Shown here: in pieces, positions 1 through 10,700 of the stretch
Layout: every line of letters starts with the position of its first letter
How positions within the stretch are numbered: position 1 is the stretch's first letter
NCBI RefSeq assembly: GCF_000319305.2
Contig: NZ_AMWJ02000001.1
Span: forward strand, 2,891,001 to 2,955,000
From: Pseudomonas bharatica CSV86
GTDB lineage: Bacteria; Pseudomonadota; Gammaproteobacteria; Pseudomonadales; Pseudomonadaceae
Direction: 5' to 3'
Length of the DNA: 64,000 bases
The notes under the pieces: model-generated
What the model saw: the letters and a program-made list of their open reading frames with translations, nothing else
Told to the model about the DNA's origin: nothing
The model's database searches: none
Translations under genes and position numbers: made by a program

Positions 1-3000
1 ACTCGGCATTCACCCTCGGCGATTACGCCGTGACCGTACGCGGTGCGACCCTGGTCGAGGCAGGCAGCGACAGCCTGCTGTTCGCCGCCAACGGCCTGGC
101 CTTCAACGCCCCTGGCGGGATCTATGCGCCGATCGACACGCAGTGCCCGCTGCCACTGGCCGGCGGACAGCTCGGCTGCCTGACCTTCGGCATCCGTGCC
201 GGCAATGGCGGCAGCGACGATGCCGACGACATGCAGCGCCTCGGCGTCATGCTGCGCTACGGCGAGGCCGATGCCGACAGCCCGGTGGGTGAAGTCAGCA
301 TCATCGACATGCCACTGTTCCGCCAACTGGATGCCACGCCCTTCGGCCTGACCCTGGCCTTCGATCCACTGAACCCGGAGTTGCCGCAGCGCAGTGCGCT
401 GGTTTTCGTCACTGCCGGGAACCAGGCACCGACCCTCGGCTTTGCCCAGCTCAGCAATACCGGACATGCCACCCAGGCCACGCCCCGCGCCGGCAGCGGC
501 GACCTGCCGGACGCACGCCTGAGTTTCGGCCGCACCCCGCTGTTCGACGCCCCCGATGCCGCCAGCGCCAGCCTGGTCTGGCACCTGGCGCCGGATGGCC
601 TGTTCGACCTCGGCACGCCCCAGCAGGCGCGCAGCAGCGACGGCAACACCCGCCTGATCCTCGGTGTTTCCGGCACCGAAAGCGTAGTGCTGCCGCAGGA
701 TGGCACCTCGCTGCTGCTGTTCCAGGCCAATGGTGCGGCCTACCTGCCGCCCGCTGTCGAGGATGCCGGCGGCAGCACCCTGAGCGATCTCGGCACCACC
801 GCCTGGGCCACCGTGCTCTCCGATGGCGGCAATGGCCGCAGCTACGAAGCACAACCACCGCGCTCGCCGCTGTTCAATGCGGCGCGGGTACCGGTGGCGG
901 GCTTCCTGGCCTACCTGAACATGAATGCCGCCACCTTGCCGACCCTGCAGGCCAGCCAGCAGAGCCCGCCAACGGTGTGGCCCATGGGTGTGTACGGGCG
1001 CATCGCCGCCAGCGCCATCGACCAGGCCGCGCGCCTGGAGGACGCCGCCCTGGCACCGACCCGGCGCAGCCTGATCGGCCTGCCGCCACTGGACACACCG
1101 CGCCTGGCCCCCACCGGCCGGCTGCGCCTGGGTGTCCAGGCCAATGCCGCGGATACCCCGCCCTTGGGCGTCACCCCCAGCGGCCTGATCGCCGTGCTCG
1201 ACCAGGCGCAATCCGCCTGGGCCGGGGTGCTGTTCGCCAACATGCCGCAATCGGATACCGGGCAACTGATCCTCACCGAGGTCAAGCCGCCGTTCCAGGC
1301 GGCCCTGCAATCCAACCAGCTGTTCATGGTGGTGGCCGATGTCGATACCTTCATGGACCAGGGCAGCTCGGTGGCCTACCAGTTGACCGCCGCCAACGCC
1401 GTCCCGCGCCTGCTCGCCGCCGGGGTGCCGGTCGCCCAGGCCCAGGCGATCGACACGGCGCTGAAGGCCCTCGGCTACCCGGAGTTCCCCAACGAAGCCG
1501 CCTTCGATGCAGCGGTCGCGGCCAGTGCCGGCGACTACCTGGCCCAGGCCCAGGCAGCAGCGGGCCTGCTGCGCGCGGACATCGAAGGCTGGACCTTCCA
1601 GCTCTCGCCGCGCAGTTGGCGCAGTGACGCCCTGACGCCGACCCTGATGCTGTTCAAATACTGCGGCAGGGCCATCACCGAGCTGGCGGCCGACACCGGC
1701 GCCTGGTCCTGGCCGGAAGTGGCGCAGGCCCCGGACGGAAGCCTGGCACCGACCCGGGCCGCCCTCGACGCGGTGATCGCCAAGGCGCGCCTGGCCGTGC
1801 TCGACCCCGACATCGGCGACGCCGATCCGCTGGTGCTGTTCTACCACGAGGTGCTGGACAACCCGCAGTGGAACGGCGTGCTGTTCCTCAATGCACCGAT
1901 CGACTTCCAGGACATGCCCTCGGCCCTGCGCTTCATGGCCGCCGGGGTCGACCGCTCACGCTTCTATGCCCACCACATCGGTTTCTCGCTGACGCCCTAC
2001 ACGCCGCGCGACGGTGTCATCGATCTGGGCCAGACCGCAGCATTCGGCCTGATCGACTACAACGACCCGGACGACCTGGTGGCCTCCACCACCATCCCTT
2101 TCGGCTACAAGACCCTGTCCATGCGCGTGCGCTTCGACAACGCACGGGTGGTGGACTTCTCCGCCGAAGCCGAGCTGATGGTCAACCGCCTGTTCGCCTC
2201 GTGGCTGGCCAAGGTCGATCGCGCCCGCGGCAACAACCTGATCCTTACCGGCAGCTACCAGCGTATCGGCGGCCAGCCCAGCTACTCGTTCAGCCTGCTC
2301 GGTGACAACGTGTTCCAGAGCAATGGCGCGGCGCTGTCGTCCATCGATATCCGCGACTGTCGCCTGGAAACCGCCGCTGCTCCGGTGGACGGCCTGCTCA
2401 CGGCCAATTTCGTGCTGTCCGGGCGCCTCGGCTTCGTCGAGATCCCCGGGTTCGACCTGTTCGGCTATGGCGCCGGTGACGTGGTCAATGGCTACCTGAG
2501 TTTCCAGGGCCTGGTGGTGGCGATGTCCTTCGCCATGGAGGACCCATCCGCGCAGCACTTCACCTCGGGCGAGGCCGGGGTGGGTTTCGACACCGGCCCC
2601 GGCGCCTCGCTGGCGCGACCGGCGTCGCTGGTGGAGAACTTCCCGCTGCGCCTCGAAGGCCTGGTCGCCGCCCCCGACCTGGCCCCGGCCGGCCAGCCGC
2701 CGCAAGGGGCAACCCCGGAAAGCCTCGGTTTCACCTCGATCGGCGCACCGCTGGACCAGCAGCCGCTGGCCGCGCCCTGGTTCGGCCTGAGCCTGGCGCT
2801 GGACATGGGCACCCTCGGCGCCCTCAGCGGCGCCATCGGCCTGAAGATCACCCTGCTCGCCGCCTGGGGCCCGGAGCCGGTGGCCGGCGAACCGCCGGTG
2901 TACCTCGGGATCAAGCTGGGCATGTCCAACGCCCTCAACGGCAGCCTGCCCTTGCAGGGCGTGCTCAAGCTGGGCTTTCGCAACTTCCTTTTCGAAACCT

Positions 3001-3284
3001 GGCGCGACAGCGACAACCGCCTCAACTACCTGCTGCGCATGCGCCGCTTCGCCCTCTCGGTGCTGGCCTGGAGCTTCCCGCCGGGCAATGCCGACCTGAT
3101 GCTGTTCGGCGCACCGGGCAGCCCGAAGACCTCGCTGGGCTGGTATGCGGCGTACCTCAAGGACGAGGACAAGAAGAAACAGCAGGCGTTGCTGGCGACC
3201 CCGGCACCGCGCCAGGTGACACGGCGCGCGCCGGACAGCAAGCGCCTCGCACGTTCCGGGCGGCGTACGCCGCCGGTTATCTGA
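1..3284 (+). CDS. Giant beta-rich protein of unknown function, C-terminal part (5' end outside window)
   Basis: The frame is open from the left edge to the TGA at 3282-3284, about 1,093 residues; a GTG at 30 is only the first internal start codon, so the true start probably lies upstream. I do not recognise a family and see no enzyme motif, signal peptide or membrane segment. The chain is rich in Gly, Ala, Leu and Asp, with many short stretches of alternating hydrophobic residues that look like beta strands. It ends in a basic tail of about 40 residues with many Lys and Arg. The next gene starts 26 nt downstream on the same strand, and a second giant protein of similar composition follows it, so the three probably form one operon. 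That the two giants share ancestry is my inference from composition and from phrases such as LLFQANGAAY and GLSLALDMG, not from an alignment. Confidence 0.75.
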   Translation, partial: SAFTLGDYAVTVRGATLVEAGSDSLLFAANGLAFNAPGGIYAPIDTQCPLPLAGGQLGCLTFGIRAGNGGSDDADDMQRLGVMLRYGEADADSPVGEVSIIDMPLFRQLDATPFGLTLAFDPLNPELPQRSALVFVTAGNQAPTLGFAQLSNTGHATQATPRAGSGDLPDARLSFGRTPLFDAPDAASASLVWHLAPDGLFDLGTPQQARSSDGNTRLILGVSGTESVVLPQDGTSLLLFQANGAAYLPPAVEDAGGSTLSDLGTTAWATVLSDGGNGRSYEAQPPRSPLFNAARVPVAGFLAYLNMNAATLPTLQASQQSPPTVWPMGVYGRIAASAIDQAARLEDAALAPTRRSLIGLPPLDTPRLAPTGRLRLGVQANAADTPPLGVTPSGLIAVLDQAQSAWAGVLFANMPQSDTGQLILTEVKPPFQAALQSNQLFMVVADVDTFMDQGSSVAYQLTAANAVPRLLAAGVPVAQAQAIDTALKALGYPEFPNEAAFDAAVAASAGDYLAQAQAAAGLLRADIEGWTFQLSPRSWRSDALTPTLMLFKYCGRAITELAADTGAWSWPEVAQAPDGSLAPTRAALDAVIAKARLAVLDPDIGDADPLVLFYHEVLDNPQWNGVLFLNAPIDFQDMPSALRFMAAGVDRSRFYAHHIGFSLTPYTPRDGVIDLGQTAAFGLIDYNDPDDLVASTTIPFGYKTLSMRVRFDNARVVDFSAEAELMVNRLFASWLAKVDRARGNNLILTGSYQRIGGQPSYSFSLLGDNVFQSNGAALSSIDIRDCRLETAAAPVDGLLTANFVLSGRLGFVEIPGFDLFGYGAGDVVNGYLSFQGLVVAMSFAMEDPSAQHFTSGEAGVGFDTGPGASLARPASLVENFPLRLEGLVAAPDLAPAGQPPQGATPESLGFTSIGAPLDQQPLAAPWFGLSLALDMGTLGALSGAIGLKITLLAAWGPEPVAGEPPVYLGIKLGMSNALNGSLPLQGVLKLGFRNFLFETWRDSDNRLNYLLRMRRFALSVLAWSFPPGNADLMLFGAPGSPKTSLGWYAAYLKDEDKKKQQALLATPAPRQVTRRAPDSKRLARSGRRTPPVI

Positions 3285-3310
3285 AGCGTAACGGCAAGGG
3301 ATACTGCCCC

Positions 3311-4693
3311 ATGAGCTATCAACGCTTGTACTGCCTGGATGTCGGCCAAGGCATGTGTACCTACTTCGAAGGCTATGACGAGGAGCACGATGTCATTGCC
3401 AACGCCCTGTTCGACCTCGGCTCGACCAAATCCCGGCGGCGGGCGGGCAAACCGACCATCCAGTTTCTCAAGCAGCAGATCATCGAGCGCAGCGACGACG
3501 GCAAAGGCTACCTGGATGCGGTCTTTCTCTCGCACAAGGACGCCGACCATATCAACCTGATCCGCGGCCTGCTGGCGGAGTTGCCGGAGATGAAGATCGG
3601 CTGGATATTCCATAGCGGCCGCTACAGCTGGTACGCCGGCAAGAAAACCGCCAACGTGCTGGGCGAACTGGGAAAACGCACACCGGATGCCAGCACCCAT
3701 GTGCTCAACTTCGCCGTGGGCACCAGCAGTTTCCCCAGCGGCAATCCGCAACAGTGGCATTCGATCTGGGGCAATGAAACCGTGAATGCCTATGTGATCG
3801 CAGTGAATACACCGATGTCCGACACCAAGCAGGGGGAGCACGTCGATGTCGCCTATGCCGCCCACGATGAGCCGGACGGCAACCTGGCCAACTCGACGTC
3901 GCTAGGCATCTATCTGCAGATGTACAACGTCGGCGCGGTGATATTCGGCGATGCGACCTTTTCCACCTTCCAATTCGTCAATCGGCATTTCCTCGAGCGC
4001 GAGGTCTGGCTATCCAGTTCTTTCATGCTTCAGGCACCGCACCACGGAAGCCGCTCCACTACCTTCGGCCTGAAGCTGTCCGATGCACTCATCACCGACC
4101 AGGCCGCGCAAGTGGTCAAGACCTTTGCCTCGCTGACCTATGGCGCAACCATCATCGTCAGCGCCGACACCAGCCACGACCATCCCTCCCTCGACACCAT
4201 CAACGCCTTCCTGCAGTTTGCCGATCATCGCGGCCCATGGTGGGCGGACGACTCCGTGAAGCCCAACCACCTGGTCTCGACCTACTTCGACGTACCGTTG
4301 TCCAGCACCCAGGGTGCGCTTAATACCAACTACACCTACCAAACCGACCAGAACTACTACACCACTTTGTATTGGGGACGTGAAACCAAGAAGGGCAACT
4401 TCAGCTTCCCTCCCGCGAAGACCGTGACGGCACCGACCACTGCGTTCGCCGAAGGCATGAACTGGGGCTACGAGATCACGGCGGAATCTTCGGTGGATCA
4501 ACGCAACATCAAGTTCGTCGGCTTTTCCAGCAACCGCCTGCCGAAGAACCCAAGACAGCTCGCCGAGGCTTTCGCCGCCTTGCCACTGGCTGGCGAAGTC
4601 GCCGCCGCCCATCAGGCAGCGCCAGTTCCCCCGCGCCCGGCGACGGCGCTGCCCGCCCGCCAGCTCATCCCCAGCGCAGCCTGCGACGCCTGA
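3311..4693 (+). CDS. ComEC-like metallo-beta-lactamase-fold hydrolase
   Basis: This 460-residue protein opens with LDVGQG at residues 9-14, as in ComEC/Rec2-type MBL proteins. It has the metal-binding signature SHKDADH at 74-80, a GDA segment near 213 and an APHHGSRS segment near 242, all in the expected order. The family uses two metal ions to hydrolyse phosphoesters or related bonds; the substrate here is unknown. There is no ComEC membrane domain and no signal peptide, so it is probably a soluble cytoplasmic enzyme. After about residue 330 comes a C-terminal region I do not recognise. An AAGGG at 3296-3300 precedes the ATG. The gene sits between two giant genes with gaps of 26 and 50 nt and looks less GC-rich than they do, which may mean a separate origin. 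Confidence 0.85.
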   Translation: MSYQRLYCLDVGQGMCTYFEGYDEEHDVIANALFDLGSTKSRRRAGKPTIQFLKQQIIERSDDGKGYLDAVFLSHKDADHINLIRGLLAELPEMKIGWIFHSGRYSWYAGKKTANVLGELGKRTPDASTHVLNFAVGTSSFPSGNPQQWHSIWGNETVNAYVIAVNTPMSDTKQGEHVDVAYAAHDEPDGNLANSTSLGIYLQMYNVGAVIFGDATFSTFQFVNRHFLEREVWLSSSFMLQAPHHGSRSTTFGLKLSDALITDQAAQVVKTFASLTYGATIIVSADTSHDHPSLDTINAFLQFADHRGPWWADDSVKPNHLVSTYFDVPLSSTQGALNTNYTYQTDQNYYTTLYWGRETKKGNFSFPPAKTVTAPTTAFAEGMNWGYEITAESSVDQRNIKFVGFSSNRLPKNPRQLAEAFAALPLAGEVAAAHQAAPVPPRPATALPARQLIPSAACDA

Positions 4694-4743
4694 AACCGCG
4701 CCCTTGATTCGTCGTGTCCCAGCCTTTATCTCCGAGGTAATCC

Positions 4744-7700
4744 ATGTCTGTCGCCACCGTTTACTCCGCGCTGAGCGCCTCGATCCACGACGACGCCATC
4801 GATCTTTGGCAGGCCTCGACGCAAAGCGCACTTACGCCACTTCGGGGTGTGCTCGAGTTGTTCGGTATCAAGGCTGCCTGGCTGCTGTCCGGCGTCAGCC
4901 TCAGCCAGGGCCTGGACCGGGTCACCCTGACCGGCAGCGGCCGTTTCGGTCAGCCCGGCGACCCGCAAGGCATGCGTTTCCAGGTGCACGGGCAGTTGCT
5001 CTACACCCAGACCGACAGCGACGGCGGCCTGTTCCAGCTGAGCCTTGCGATCGCGTCGACAGGCTGGACCTTTTCGGACTTTTTCAACCCCGACTGCCTG
5101 CCGCAGACCCAGGATGCTCCCCTCGACGGCGGCAATTCAGTGGTCTGGAAACCCTCGTTCCTGCAAGGGCTGGCCTTGCAGGCTCCGGTGTTCCAGGCAG
5201 ACAGCCGCAGCGATGCAAGCCTGACACTCTCCGGGCGATTGCCGGCCAGCGATGCCTTCGCCGGGTCACTGGACATGCTCGCACCCTGGCCCCTGGCGTT
5301 GAGTGGCAGCGTGAAAATGCCTGCCTCCTGGACCGACGTACCGGTCATGGATCTGCTGGCCAGGGCGGCCGGCTCACCCGCGCTGGACGTTGGCTCACCG
5401 GCACCTGCAGGCGGCGGTCCATCGGCCCTGGCGCTGAATAATCTCGGGCTGGAACTGCTGGTACGCGATGACCTCGATGAAGCCCTGTGGAACCGCAGCA
5501 GTTTCTCGGTAATCAATCTGATCGGCACCGTCAGTCTTGGACGAGATAGCGCGGCCCTGGTCGCTAACCTCTATACGCCCTTGCGGGTCACCGGTCCGCA
5601 GTGGCGCCTGACCGCGACCTTCGATCCAGCCCATGCCTCGATCGTGCGCGGCATGGCGCAATTGAGCACCATCTTCGGCCTGCCCGCCCTGCCCCTGCCG
5701 GACAACTTCCCGTTGCTGGAAACGTTCAAGTTCCGCGAGGTGGACCTGACCTTCACCTCGCCCGAAGGCGGCGGCATACCCCAGCTCCAGGCCCTTGCGG
5801 TAACGATCGGCTCCGACCAGCAGTGGTCGCCACCGGTGCCCTTCGTCACGCTGCACGATGTCGGCACCCGCTGGGTCTGGGGCTGGGGCGCAATTCGTGC
5901 CGATGGCGGTGCGACGCGCGATACCGGTACGGTCAGCGGGTCGGTGTTCGGCACCCTGCGCTTCGGCGAGAACGCCAACACCGGGCAGAAAGTGGATATC
6001 GATGTCTCGGTCAGCCTGCCGCAGTTGTATATCCAGGGACAGATGCGCAGCGGCGACTACATTCCCATTGGCCAAGCCTTCAGTTATTTCTTCGGTGCTC
6101 CGGGGCCCGCGGTGGGCGGCCTGCAAAGTGCCGTAGTCAGCGAGCTTGGCTTCGCCGCCGATCCCCTCCTGCAGAACTATTCAGCAGAAACGCTGGTGGT
6201 TTTCGGTGATCCGGAAAATGACGACCCGAGCCTGAACCAAGGCTGGGATATCAATCTGGTGGTTATCACCCTGCGCCTGGAAGCCATCGGTTTCTGGATC
6301 GAGGCCCAGAACGGCAAGGTCGGCGGGGGCCTGAACGGCGTGTTCTCGTTCTTCCCCGCTGCCGCCGAAGACGACTACGACAGCCCACGCCTGGTCTTCA
6401 GCGCCGACTACCCGGTACAGGACCCGGAGTCCCCCGAGGGCTGGCTTTTCGCCGGCGGCCTCTACCAGGGCACCAGCATCAACCTCACCGATCTGGTCGC
6501 GCAGTTCCTCGGCCTGGGCAAGGCCCCCGACTCGGTACCGGTGCTGATGGTGGATCGCCTCGACGTCAGGTTCTCCACCGGCGACAAATCCTACGAGCTG
6601 GGCGGCACCATCTCCATGCGCTGGACCCCGACCCTGTTCGGCACCGAGCTGAAGATCTCGGCGGCCGCCAGCATCGATATCGCCCGGGACGGCGGCGCCG
6701 CGGCGGACAAGCCCGCCTCCGGCCGCCTGAGCGGCGAGTTCTCGATCAACCGCATCGGCGTCGAAGTGGGCATGGACGTGGGCGTCGAGGAGCCGACCTA
6801 CCTGCTCAAGGTGTACGTCGATACCATCTGGGTCCAGGCCATCACCGCCTGGCGCGGCGACAAGGACAGCACCAGCAATCCGCGGCACCAGGTGATCTCG
6901 GTACAACTGGGCGGCACCACCCTGGGCGACATGCTCGAATACCTGGTCAACCTGGCCGCGCCGACCCTGGGTTTCACCCTGGACGCGCCGTGGGACGTGC
7001 TCAAGCGCATCGAGCTGTCGAGCTTCGTCTTCACCCTCGACCCGACCAACAATGTGGTCGAGTTCGTCTACAAGGCCAAGGTCGACGTCGGCTTCGGCAG
7101 CCTCTCGGCGATCGGCGTGCGCTATACCCGCGCCGGGGCCGGCAAGGTCGAGCTGATCCTCGAAGGCACGCTGCTGGGCAAATCCTTTACCGGCGACGAT
7201 GCGCTGGCCTGGGACGTGGTCAATGACCCGCCGCCTGCGGTACCCGGCACCGGCTCGGCCCTGGTGGAACTGCGCTACCTCAGTATCGGCCAGCGCATAC
7301 GCCTGCAGAACCCGGTGGATACCGTGGCCGGCAACCTGGCCCTGCTCAAGCAGTTCATGCAGCCAGTGGAGAACCCGGACAACCTGCCCACCACCGGCGG
7401 CAGCGGCATCGCCTTCTCCACCGACAGCCAATGGCTGATCGGCCTGGACATCGGTCTGATGGGCAATACCCTGGACCTCGGTTTCCTGTTCAACGACCCG
7501 ATCCTCTATGGCCTGTCGGTGGGCCTCAACGGCGAGAAGGCCGGCAGCCTCGCCGGGCTGCGCTTCGAAATCCTGTACAAGAAGATTTCCGACGACGTCG
7601 GCATGTTCCGCGTTGAACTGCGCCTGCCCGATGCCTTCCGCACCTTCCAGATCGGCATCGCGTCGCTGACCCTCGGCACCGTGGTGATCGAGGTCTATAC

Positions 7701-10700
7701 CAACGGCAACTTCAAGGTGGACCTGGGCTTCCCCTACAACCAGGACTTCAGCCGCTCGTTCTCGGTCCAGGCCTACGTGTTCATCGGCCGCGGCGGGGTG
7801 TATTTCGGCCTGCTCGATGGCGTCACCTCGAGCCAGGTGCCGCGCATCAGCAACGGCACCTTCTCGCCGGTGCTGGAACTGGGCATCGGCCTGGCGGTGG
7901 GGGTGGGCAAGGAGATCCGTGCCGGGATCCTCGGCGGCGGCGCTTATGTCGAGGTGCAGGTGATCTTCCAGGGCGTGCTTGGCTGGTTCAACCCGTCCAG
8001 CGCCGGGCTGCCATCGGCCCAGTATTTCCGCGCGCTGGGCATCGCCGCACTGCACGGCAAGGTCTACGGCTACGTGGATTTCAAGGTGATCAAGGTGTCG
8101 GTCAGCCTGGAAGCCTATGCCCAGGTCAGCGCGCTGTTCGAGTGCTACCGGCCGACGCAGTTCGACCTCAAGGTTTCGGTGCGTGCCGAGGCCAAGGTGA
8201 AGATCCTGTTCATCAAGATCTCCTTCAGCTTCCATGTGTCCCTGGAACTGTCCTTCACCCTCGGTTCGGTGCAGCAGACGCCCTGGATCGTCGCCCCGGG
8301 CGGCGACCCCAAGGGCTTCCAGGACGCTCGCCTGCTGACGGCGCCGGGCCGCGCCGGTAGCCTGTCCGGCGGCCAGGGCCCGCGGGCACGGCGCAATCGC
8401 GCGCAACGCCTGCAAGTGCTCGGTGCCCAGCACCTGTACCAGGTCTTGGAGCGCAAGCGCCTGGCCAATACCTTGGCGCAGACCGAGGACAGCGACTGGG
8501 ACTGGAACCCGGGCCGCAGCCAGTGGCCGGACGGCCAGCCGCGCACCGCCTTGCTGTACCTGCTGCCAAGCATCTCCATCGGCGAGCTGCCGGTGTCCTG
8601 GAACGGCCCGGCCGAGGCTGACCCGTCGCCGAACTACCGGGCCGCCTTCATCCTCTGCGCCAACTCCGGGGTCGATCCGCTGGCTCCCAACGCCCGCGCC
8701 GAAGCCCGGCGCTCGGCGTCGCACCACGCCCTGGCCGCCAGCGCCGAGGACACCGCCAGCCTGACCCCGGACCTGTGGGTGCGCACCGTGCTGCTCTATG
8801 CGCTGTACGCCATTCCCGATGGCCCGCGCAGCGCAACCGATAGCCTGACCGCCGGCCAGCTGGCCCTGCTGGCTGCGGTGCTCGACGATCCGCAAAGCGC
8901 CGACGCAGCGTTTGCCTGGAGCAACCTGGACACCCTGTTCGCCACCAACCTGCACCTGCTGCTGGGCGCCGACCCGGGCGCAGTGACCGAGGTCGGCGGC
9001 ATGGTCGCACCGCTGCCACCGGGCCTGACCCGTAGCGGTACGCCGGGTGGCACGCTGAATTTCGCCGAGGTCAATCCGGTCGGGCCCTGGTACGAGTGGG
9101 ACCTGGCCCGCTACATGGGCCAGTACCTGCCGGTGGGCGGCGCCAGCGGGCCGCGCCCGGCCGAGGACGACCCGGCCAGCTACGAGTCCTTCCCGACCTT
9201 CATCTTCCGCGACTACTGCCTGATGCTGGCCAAGGCTGCGGTGCAGGAAGCCGGAGACCTGCTGGCCAGCACCACGCTCAGCGTCGGCGACAATGGCAGC
9301 GGCAAGGGCCAGTCCCTGGCGCAACTGGCGGCCACCTTTGCCAGCGCCACCATCGACTATCCGGTACGCGCCGGGGATACCGTGGAAAGCGTGGCCCTTG
9401 CCCTGGGCGCCAGCAGCGCCGAGCTGCTGTTCCTCAATCCCGGCCTGCAACGCCGGTTGGACACCGCAGCGGTGGGCAGCCGTGTGCCGGTGAAGCTCGG
9501 GATCGCCCCGCAGGTGTTGGCCGAGGACAACGCCAGCCAGGCCTTCGCCCTCGACAGCGTCGACCTGGGCCCCCTGCTGCACCAGGCCGCCAGCGGCGAA
9601 ACCCTGGATGCGATCGCCAGCCTGTTCAACCTCGGCAGCAGCAGCCAACTGTTCGAAGCCGACGGCACCGGCCTGGGCCAATCCAGCGAACTGCTCGATC
9701 CGGCGGCGCCCTTCGACCTGCCGCCGCGGACCTGGAGCAATGGCCCGTCCAGCCAGCTGCTTGCCGCCGCTACCGCCTATGTACGCTATCGCCAGCCACG
9801 ACTGCTGCCGGCCGACTGGTACGCCCAGGCGGTATTCGATGGCAACGCCGAACTGATCGCCCGGCTGACCCGCGACGATCGCACGGTCAACAGCCAGGAA
9901 TTGCCGCCAGGGCAGGTGCTCAAGGTGCCGCAAGGCTTCAACGCCGTGCAGCCGACCAGCGACTACAGCACCCAGCCCGGCGACACCCTCGACCGCATCG
10001 CCGCGACCCTGGCCCTGGTCCAGGTCTATCCCCAGCTGTCGCCGCCAGAGGCCGCGGACTGGCAATCCTTCCTCGCTGCCGTGACCAGCCCTGCCGCCAA
10101 CACCTACGGGCTGCCGGCCACCACCGGCCTGTACGCCCGCGCCGGGGAAAGCCTCGATGCCCTGGCCCGGCGCCTGTTGCTGGATGTCAGCTGGACGGCC
10201 AGCGACGACCCGGCCGTGGGTACCTGGAACTACGCCTGGGCCGACATCATGGCCTGGGCCGGACCGGCCACCTTCCTGGCGCCCCTGGCCCTGGTGCCGG
10301 TGCCCAATGCCGTGGCCAAGGCCATTGAGGGCGAGGCCCTGAGCTTCACCCTGCTGGCCGACACCTATGGCCTGGCAATCGCCGATGCCGCCGTGCGCCT
10401 GGAGAACCTGGCCGGCCTGTACGCCATCGATACCGTGCTGAGCGTGACCCAGGTGCCGGTGATCAGCGTGGACCAGTTGCTCGCGCAGCTGCTCGGTGGC
10501 GCAGCGCTGCCGCGCATCGTCAACCAGGGCTCGCGCTCGCTGATGGCCGGCCTGCGTGCACCGAAACCGGTGACCGACGCCCAGGGCCATGCCATCGCCG
10601 ACCCGCTCCAACCCACCCCGCTCTACGACCTTACCGGCCAGCAATTCGACCTGGCGGTGGACACCGCGCCGGACAAGGCCGATGAACCGGCGCTGGACAT